The translations under genes and the position numbers were made by a program. Positions 57,428 through 64,000 of a stretch of 64,000 bases of DNA are shown piece by piece. Where the stretch lies: assembly GCA_016647705.1 (NCBI GenBank), contig CM028327.1, positions 40,573,017 to 40,637,016 of the forward strand, written 5' to 3'. The notes beneath the pieces are model-generated. The model did not search any database, had not been told where the DNA came from, and was given only the letters and a program-made list of their open reading frames with translations. The first letter of the stretch is position 1. Every line of letters begins with the position of its first letter. This DNA comes from Eucommia ulmoides (taxonomy: Eukaryota > Streptophyta > Magnoliopsida > Garryales > Eucommiaceae).

Positions 57428-58983
57428 CTAATCGGGAAGAAAATATCTCCCCTTCGAAGCCAAGCCAGTTGTGGATGACGTTAATTTTATCGTCCACCCG
57501 CTGGTCATTATCCTCACCGAGGTCATTATCCCGAGGTGGAGGTCGACTATGGTTTTTTGTCCTTTGTTGATCTCTATGCTCTTCTCAGACGTTATGTTTC
57601 CCAAACTGGGGCTCTCTATTCGTCCTACGAACATAATTTCTCCTCTTTAAGTTTGAAGTAATCCTGGAGTGACCCCAATCTCAGTAAAACTCACAATATT
57701 TATTAACTGATCTACCCATGGACTTTCCCCTCAGGAGAGGGGCTGGTGAGAAGATTTCTTTCATGGAGTTCTTGGCGAAAATCATCATGACTGAATCTAT
57801 CAGGGGGTGAACTCGTGCTATCAATGCCCTGGGGGTAGGAGAAGTCCCCAATTCCCGGGCAGAGGTCCTAATTGCCCCTCATCTTAAAGCCTTCGCGAAC
57901 CTAGAGATCGACTTAGTCCTTCCTCAGCCCGACCTTTTTTCTTTTGAATTATTTCTTGGTTTCTTTTCACGATATCCCTCTGGTCGGCCTTATAGAAATT
58001 AGTACCATAGTTTGGGGCAATACATAAGTTCAGTCCAGGGCGTGAGCAGAGATCATAGGACAACCTTCGATGCCTCAATCTGTCAATGAAGGCATTTAAT
58101 ACCACTGCATTTGAGAGATTTTCACAGGTGATTATCTCCCTGTGAAACCTATCCATATAGTCTTATAAACTTTAATCAACCTTCTGATGGAGTGCCAAGA
58201 TGTGAGTTATTGTCTTCGGCCTTTATTAGGAGCGGTTGAACTGAGCTTGGAAGAGCTGCTCGAGCTTAAGAGAAAGTAGAGATTGAGGTTGGGTCCATAT
58301 CTTAGAACCAAATTCGGGTTGTTCTAGTAAGAGTGAGGGGGAAAGATTTACATCACACTGCCATTGAGGCCGTGTGCATGTCCAAATAGGATACAAAGAT
58401 TGAGAGATGATCCATTGGGTCAATGGTTCTATCATATAATACCATATGGGGATGAGGGAATTTGTATGGCACCACCTCGTCCACGATATCATTTGTGAAA
58501 TGAGACCTCACCTTATCAGGTTGCCGAGCTGTCCCCCTTTGCAGATGGTGGAGAGTTGCTTCCACTTCGATAAGACGTCATTCCACCATAGCTTCACCCC
58601 TGGGTAGTGCCTCGGTTTAGCTGGTAGCTGCCCAGGCTCCATGGCCCTGAGTTGGTGGGGAATGAGAACCCAGTGCTCAGATTGGGCGACATGGCTAAGT
58701 GTTCTAGTTGGTGGGAATTCTCGTCCATCCTCAACTTGGTGTCCTTGCGATGGTTGAGACGATGATCTTGAGCTAGCATTGGGGATAGATCCCTTTCCCT
58801 TACTGCTCGGTTATAGGGCTGAGGTCGTCCCCGGGGCATATGCCAAATGAGAGTGAATCGCGTGATCTTCCAACTCCGGGGGTTGCTCCCTTCCTTCTGC
58901 GGTCTGGAGAGCCAGTCCTCTTTACATGGGGGCCGGCGGTAGGCGAGAAATAAAAACTTGGAAATAGTTTTGGAATTCGCCAA
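57428..58983 (-). pseudogene. Gag of the Tat-like element
   Basis: Pieces in different frames: 58594-58983 (N-terminal), 58353-58565 (NDIVDEVVPYKFPHPHMVLY, then DPMDHLSIFVSYLDMHTAS), 57884-58156 (YMDRFHREI, NAFIDRLRHRRLSYDL), and 57428-57634. The IPxxxxYDGxxDPxxHL...F and YVxRFxxE...AFxxGLR pattern is that of the Ty3/gypsy capsid domain. It lies directly downstream of the PBS. Several frameshifts and stops. Confidence 0.85.
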
Positions 58984-59280
58984 GCCGTCGTTCCAAACTA
59001 TCTATTCTTGATGCTTCCATTACCCTAGACGTCTGGCCTACCACGATGCCTGATAGTGGAGCTGATGGACCCACTTAGCCAAAATGAGGTATGTTATCTT
59101 TTTTAATTTGGGTGTGGGTTGCGGCCCTAGCATCCGGCCTGGGGATCCTCGATATTTCTTAGTTCGGGTTGCTATTTACTGTGGTGTTCGGATCTTTTCG
59201 CAAAATGATCTGACCAGACCTTATGATCATCAAGTCTTAGCCAAGTTGGGAGTCGATGACCTGCGGGAGCTTTTTGTAAG

Positions 59281-59302
59281 TTTTCCACAGACGGCACCAA
59301 AC
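59281..59302 (-). other. Primer-binding site of the Tat-like element
   Basis: The minus strand right after the 5' LTR reads TTTGGTGCCGTCTGTGG. TTTGGCGCCGTCTGTGG-type sequences at this place are common in Tat-lineage elements. It fixes element polarity as minus. Confidence 0.75.
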
Positions 59303-60051
59303 TGTTGGTGTCGAAAAATGGTCTGACCAACAATATGGTCTAGTGAGAATCCATGTGGAGAATTGTTGATGATCTGGTAGTAGTCATGGTGAAGTAGAAT
59401 CCATTAAGTCCTTTTATCCTTGAATCTATACCTGACTGAGATGGCCTGGCATTTTTCAGACTGGTCCTCAGATCGGGTTCTGTACAAAGGACCCACCGGG
59501 GTTGTGCCCGGCGTGTCCCCTCCGGCGTGAGAGTAAGAACTCGGGAGAAAAAATTTACGGACGCTTTGAATATTCGAAAAGCAATTTCCTTTTCAACCTC
59601 TTGATAAGACTGTTCACCTTTTGCTTTTATAGGTGAGAGTATGATTAATGTTTTGGAGATTAAGGCCTTAAGCTCGATTATTGGCCTTAACATAGTGCGT
59701 GGTAGAGAAAAAAAAATGGCGCGTCAAGGGATTAGAGCTATAGGCTTAGGCCTTTCAATGTAGATGGAGAAGTCCATGGGCCGTACTGTTAAGATAGCGG
59801 ATGAACTGGCTTGGACACTGGTACGAATGCCGAGATGAGTACACTGACCTGAGCTTTGTTAATTGGTTCCTCTTTCATTGTAGAAAACTCTTAACCGGTG
59901 AACATCAAAGTCCTACGTAATGACCAGGCTGATGAGATACCGAGCTGATGAGGTACCGGGCTATTCAGACTGTTGATGACATGTCCCATGCTAATCTACA
60001 TGGTAGGCTTAGATAGAGAAACTGGAGGGCGACTATTTTTTACCCACATCA
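59303..60051 (-). repeat. 5' LTR of the Tat-like element
   Basis: 749 bp, TGTTGGTGTCGA...TACCCACATCA in + orientation, aligned to 40745-41496. The flank outside (60052) is TATAAATTC versus TATTG before the 3' LTR, suggesting a decayed 5-bp target duplication TATTG. Confidence 0.93.
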
Positions 60052-60465
60052 TATAAATTCAATACAAATGGATTCAATCACTAAAACATACATTGTGTTG
60101 TATTAAACTTGTAAATGATTTTTTTCTTCAATCCAAAAGACATGATCAATATATCATTTTAAAGATAAAAAAATATGTGAATTTTATTTCAGTATAATTT
60201 GTTGATGAAAAGAGAAATTACAAAATGATTAAGTAGGTGATTTTACAATAAGCGTTTTAAATCGATCGATTATGACACTTGCCCTCAAATTTCAGAATAT
60301 ATTTACGAAAATTATTGGGGACCGTAAATATGGAATGTAACTACAGTTTAGAGGGGCATATTTGTCGATATATTCTAAAAGAGTTGCTCAGACATTCATG
60401 AAAAAAAAGTTGGGGTTCGTTAATAGTTTTGGGTCCAAAAGAGGACCTGGTAAACACCCTTAATT
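60052..60465 (+). repeat. R2 repeat, right part (displaced by the Tat-like element)
   Basis: Aligns with 10265-10680 (AATTCAATAC, TTTTTTCTTC, AATTTGTTGATGAAAAGA, CCTCAAATTTCAGAATATAT, AAATTATTGGGG, TAAATATGGAAT). It continues exactly from the point where 39800-40744 stops. Confidence 0.87.
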
Positions 60466-60466
60466 T

Positions 60467-61467
60467 TATATAGGGGAAATTACATTTTAAACTCTCTAGG
60501 TATTGACACTTTTCTAATTAGTCCCTCTCAATTTGAACATTTTATTTTAAACCCTTTTGGTATCAGCATGTTTTTATTCGGTCCTTCCGTCAAAAAATCT
60601 ATTAAAACTAACAGAATAGAAGGGTAAAACCGTTATTTTTCACATTTTCAATTTTTTAATGATTTTTCCTTTTTCTTTTTTTCCCTACATTTCTTTCTCC
60701 CTCCCGCTCATTTCTCTTTCTTTCTCCCGCCTCCCTCTTTCTCTTTCTCTCTCTCTTTCTATTCCTTCTTCCTTCATCTTCTCTTCCTCTTTCACTCTCT
60801 CTCCCCGTCGACCCGAACAGGGGGTGAACCACCCCCTGTTTCGGGGGGTGAAAGCACCCCCTTCAACAGGGGTGAACGACCACCTGTTTCGTGGGTATTT
60901 TTACCCCCCTTGCATGGGAGTGGTTTCGCCCTTCAACAGTGGGTGAACGACCCCCTGTTTCGTGGGTATTTTTACCCCCGAAATAGGGGGTATTTTCACT
61001 CCCTGTTGCATGGGGGCACCCCCTGTTTTGGGGTAGTTTACCCCGTTTGTTACGGGGGTGGTTCTACCTCGAAACAGGGGGTGAACCATCTATGTTTCGG
61101 GGGTGATTCCACCCCCCATAACAGGCCGTGGTTCCGGCCGCCGGGGAGATGGTGGAATAGAGAGAGAGAGAAAGAGAGCAAGAGAGGAAAGGAGGAAGAA
61201 ATGAAGTGTCTTGAGTGGAAGAGAGAAAGAGATGGGTCAAAGAAAAAAAAGAAAAAGAAAAGAAAAAAATATTGAAAAATGAAATAATATAAAGTGACGA
61301 TTTCGCCCTCACAATTATGTTAGTTTGGATGTTTTTTTTGACAGAATGACTAAATAAAAACATGCTGATATATAAAGGGTTTAAAATGAAACGCTCAAAC
61401 GGAGAGGGACCAATTAAAAAATTGTCAATACGTGGAGGGTTTAAAATATAATTTTCTCTTTTATATA
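60467..61467. mobile_element. Foldback-type element with long terminal inverted repeats
   Basis: Left arm (about 60467-60650) and right arm (about 61285-61467) are inverted copies of each other for roughly 170-180 bp: ACATTTTAAACTCTCTAGG matches the complement of GTGGAGGGTTTAAAATATA, and TATCAGCATGTTTTTATT is the complement of AATAAAAACATGCTGATA. Between the arms are CT-rich and GA-rich stretches (also complementary in composition) and a C-run/G-run minisatellite (60815-61130). No transposase. ORFs inside are low complexity. Confidence 0.82.
60815..61130. repeat. C-run/G-run minisatellite in the foldback core
   Basis: Repeated (T)ACCCCC / AACAGGGGGTGAA / CCCCCTGTTTCGGGGG motifs on both strands, more than ten runs of four to six C or G. 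Words such as CCCCCTGTTTCG, GGTATTTTTACCCCC and AACAGGGGGTGAAC recur. Local hairpins and G-quadruplexes are possible on either strand. Confidence 0.88.
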
Positions 61468-63400
61468 TTTGAACTAATTTATAAAAAAAAATTTGTTAAA
61501 GAATTAAATAAAAGGTAAATCTGTCTTCATATGTTCGACATTACTTTCAGTTTAGTTTGAACGATCTGGCTTTTTACGATTGATAGAAATATAATTGAAT
61601 TAATTTTTGGAAAAAATACCAAAAAGTTTAGTTAAAAGACTAAATCTATAATATAATCCCACAACTTTTATTTTGCACATAATAGTCCTGCATAATTTGC
61701 TAGTTGTTACCAAATCATCATTTTTTTAAACCTTGACTTATCGTTGGACGATTTTACCCTTCAGATCCTCCATTTCTTTCTCTCCCCAAATTAATCGAAT
61801 TTTCAATCTGAAGATGGTTGTTGTTGGCGGGAAGGGTGGAACAGAGAGAGGCGATACGCGGAGAGACCTACCTGATACGATCGCAAGATCACTTAGAGGG
61901 TTCAACGGCGACGACAGTTAGCAAGGGTTTAACGACAATGATGATGGTGGACAGAGACATGTGCATATCTAGGTTGGAGGACTTGAAGTAACTGTAAATT
62001 AATCAAGCAAATACGAAATTGCAAGTACAAATCTGTAGTATTTGGACGGGGCAGGAATCGCTGTTGGGAATGAACGGATAATGGGGAAGCTGAAAGAGTA
62101 CTTCGATTGGCCAAAGAAGAAATCGCTAAAGTTGTCTGGGCCGAAGAGTGCGGTTTAGTTGATGATGCGATTTCCCATTACAAGAATTCTCAAAGAATTT
62201 TGACGGAAGCCACATAAACACCTGTACCTTTGTACATCAGCTCGAGGTATGCAAACGCAAATTCAAACGTTTCATTTTTGCTTGCTATATACTTCAGTTA
62301 GGCTTCTGAATTGTTTGGTTTTTGTTCAGATTTGAGAGTCGATCGCATGATGGTCGATCGTGGTGGATTTATGTTCTAGGGTTTGTTTTTTGTACCAATT
62401 TGATTTCAATCTTCGACGATTGTTCGTTGTGGGTGTGGATGGATGGATATGTGTCTCTATTTTCTAGATTTTTGTATTGATTTGGTTGATTTGGTTGGAT
62501 TGTTTTGGTTTGTATTGGGAAAAAAATCAAGCATATGAATATAAAGAGAGAATTATCAATTTGAATGAAAAAATTGGAATATAACAGGATGGCGGCGGCC
62601 TCGAATTCGTTGCCTTAAATAAATGTATGTGCGAGAGAGAGAAAAATGGATTTGATCTATGCACTTGGTGGAGTAGAGCTTATGTTGGGTATATTGTGAG
62701 GTTGTTTTGTGAGGTTGTTTTGGTAATATGAAATGGGTACGGCGACTTGGTAGAATTTCAACAGCAGTGAAAGTTGAATATAACACGATCCCGTGTTATA
62801 TTCAACGCGAGGGGTAAAATCGTTATAAAAAAATAAAAGAACTATTTTGTAACATATTTTAAAAAAAAATTATTTAGTTGTTTTATTCTCATATGTGGAC
62901 TTCTGGGTGCCTGTCCGTTAATTCTTTTTTAGTGTTTTTGTATTAATTCTAATAAATTTGAGAAGTTAAACAAAAAAAAATCTAAAATGTCTTGTATTAG
63001 ATTTAGTCTTGTTCCCATAATTTTGTCTTTCTGTTTCTCTTCCCGCAAAAGGCTCATGTTTAGTTTTAGACTTTAGTAAAAGGCTAGCTTTTTGTTTTTT
63101 TTTTTTTATATTAATTCAAACTTCACGTGAAGCCTCCCACTAATTAACAGACACGTGTTTAGTATTAGACTATTTGTAACACGTGTCAACCAAACATGGT
63201 GGACAGTAAAAAAAAAAGAAAAACTATATAATAAAGCATGACCAACATAAAATGACAAATATCTGTTCTTTATCTTCAAAGATAAAAAATAGTGCAAATT
63301 GATCTTAAAAAATTGATATAAATATAAAATACATTTTATTATATACCTTATATGAAGAAAAAGAATATATATATTTTTGTATAATTAATGAGAGGTAATA
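61468..63400. other. Intergenic, unresolved AT-rich sequence
   Basis: Contains GGACGATTTTACCCTT at 61745 and an inverted match AGGGGTAAAATCGTTA at 62810, which could be the inner ends of one decayed element (about 61600-62900), but outer termini do not pair well. A short reading KLKEYFDWPKKKSLKLSGPK near 62090-62150 (+) is not recognised and lacks gene structure. CACGTG-like words occur near 63125-63185. Confidence 0.4.
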
Positions 63401-63419
63401 AACTTTTTCTTATACATCT

Positions 63420-63492
63420 ATAAAAATAATAAACGAATATATTAAATTTAATAATAATATTAAAATATTAAATTTGCGAAAATAAAATTAAA

Positions 63493-63538
<46 letters not shown>

Positions 63539-64000
63539 TTTAGTAATAATATACAAATATCAAATTATGGAAATTAAATTAAAAAAATAATAAAAAAAAA
63601 TAATATATAAAAATTATGAACATTAAATTTACAGAAATTATAAAAATAATATATGTATATTAAATTTAATAATAATATTGAAGCATTAAATTTACAAAAA
63701 TTAAATAAATAATATAAAACATATGTAATACACGAAAATTTTTGACATTAAATTTATCAACATTAAATTTAGTAATAATATTGAAATATTAAATTTATAA
63801 AAAATTAAATAAAAAAATAATATAAAAAAGAAAATATAATATATGAAAATTATGCACATTAAATTTAAGTAAATAATATATGAATATTAAATTTACAAAA
63901 ATTAAATTATATATAAATAATATAAAATAAAAAATACAATATATGAAATTATGGACATTAAATTTATGAAAATTATAGAAATAAAATATAAATATTAAAT
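63420..64000. repeat. Extremely AT-rich degenerate repeat at the right edge
   Basis: Words ATTAAATTTA(A/G)TAATAATAT and GAAAATTATGGACATTAAATTT recur irregularly (near 63440, 63535, 63610, 63660, 63765, 63850, 63950), with a (TA)n run at about 63500-63533. The array continues beyond the window. Confidence 0.75.

Larger units (their letters stand above)
40745..60051 (-). mobile_element. Tat/Retand-like Ty3/gypsy retrotransposon with nested insertions
   Basis: Minus-strand element bounded by LTRs at 59303-60051 (5') and 40745-41496 (3'). PBS is at 59281-59302, then gag (57428-58983), protease remnant/RT (51401-52110), RNase H (50057-50630), integrase (49036-50056), pol C-terminus (45786-46020), and an antisense extra ORF (41961-44245) next to the 3' LTR with a polypurine tract GGGTTGGGGGG. 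An antisense ORF between pol and the 3' LTR is known from Tat-lineage elements such as Grande and Retand relatives. Two insertions (46026-48985 and 52113-57423) enlarge it from about 11 to 19.3 kb. All genes are disrupted. Confidence 0.92.

Noticed and set aside
60659..61363. ORFs across the foldback element
   Set aside because: Translations are Ser/Phe/Leu runs and Gly/Val repeats created by the CT-rich arms and the C/G-run minisatellite.

Overview
This is nuclear DNA from a flowering plant, probably a eudicot (inferred). It is AT-rich, has spliced genes with GT-AG introns, and contains Ty3/gypsy, Ty1/copia, RTE-LINE and MITE families, satellite arrays and nested retrotransposons. There are no operons, bacterial genes, CRISPR arrays or recognisable tRNA/rRNA genes. 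I support only two host protein-coding genes, both on the + strand: an unrecognised small plant gene (5102-9370, three exons, 244 aa) and a full-length potassium-channel beta-subunit/aldo-keto reductase gene of the KAB1 type (20561-27255, four exons, 328 aa). Most of the rest is repeats.

Layout. 1-3507: 5' part of a decayed Ty3/gypsy element on the minus strand, cut by the window edge; its LTR carries heat-shock-element-like motifs upstream of a TATA box. 3533-5050: a hairpin, a Tourist-like MITE and the promoter region of gene 1. 5102-9370: gene 1, whose introns hold several MITE-like repeats. 9475-10680: full-length copy of an unclassified 1.2-kb repeat (family R2). 10975-12460: retrotransposon debris. 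12780-19530: satellite block made of a degenerate ~180-bp array, split by a 2.3-kb solo-LTR-like element with a perfect 5-bp target duplication, followed by a ~69-bp array in the opposite orientation that derives from part of the 180-bp unit. 20561-27255: KAB1-like gene; its introns contain two copies of MITE family R1, an RTE-type LINE fossil and a TRIM-like element. 30848-31985: copia remnant.

32966-41163 carries a recent 3.64-kb direct tandem duplication (33878-37520 and 37521-41156). 40745-60051 is one old Tat/Retand-like Ty3/gypsy element on the minus strand (LTRs at both ends, PBS, gag, RT, RNase H, integrase, and an antisense extra ORF next to the 3' LTR). It is inflated from about 11 kb to 19.3 kb by two later insertions: a 2.96-kb solo LTR (46026-48985, TSD CTTAT) and an Athila-like non-autonomous element (52113-about 57423). 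The Tat element itself landed in a second copy of R2, whose halves now flank it (39800-40744 and 60052-60465). 60467-61467 is a foldback element with a C-run/G-run minisatellite core, and the window ends in very AT-rich repeat sequence.

Order of events that can be read from the nesting: R2 copy, then Tat insertion (its two LTRs are visibly diverged), then insertions into the Tat element, and separately a recent local duplication that copied part of its 3' LTR. No retroelement here looks autonomous: every coding region I read has stops, frameshifts or lost catalytic residues. The most interesting signals are the heat-shock-like LTR, the inverted satellite junction, the family of very large solo LTRs with internal hairpin minisatellites, the CCGCCTAGGCGG palindromes shared by different LTR families, and the foldback element.
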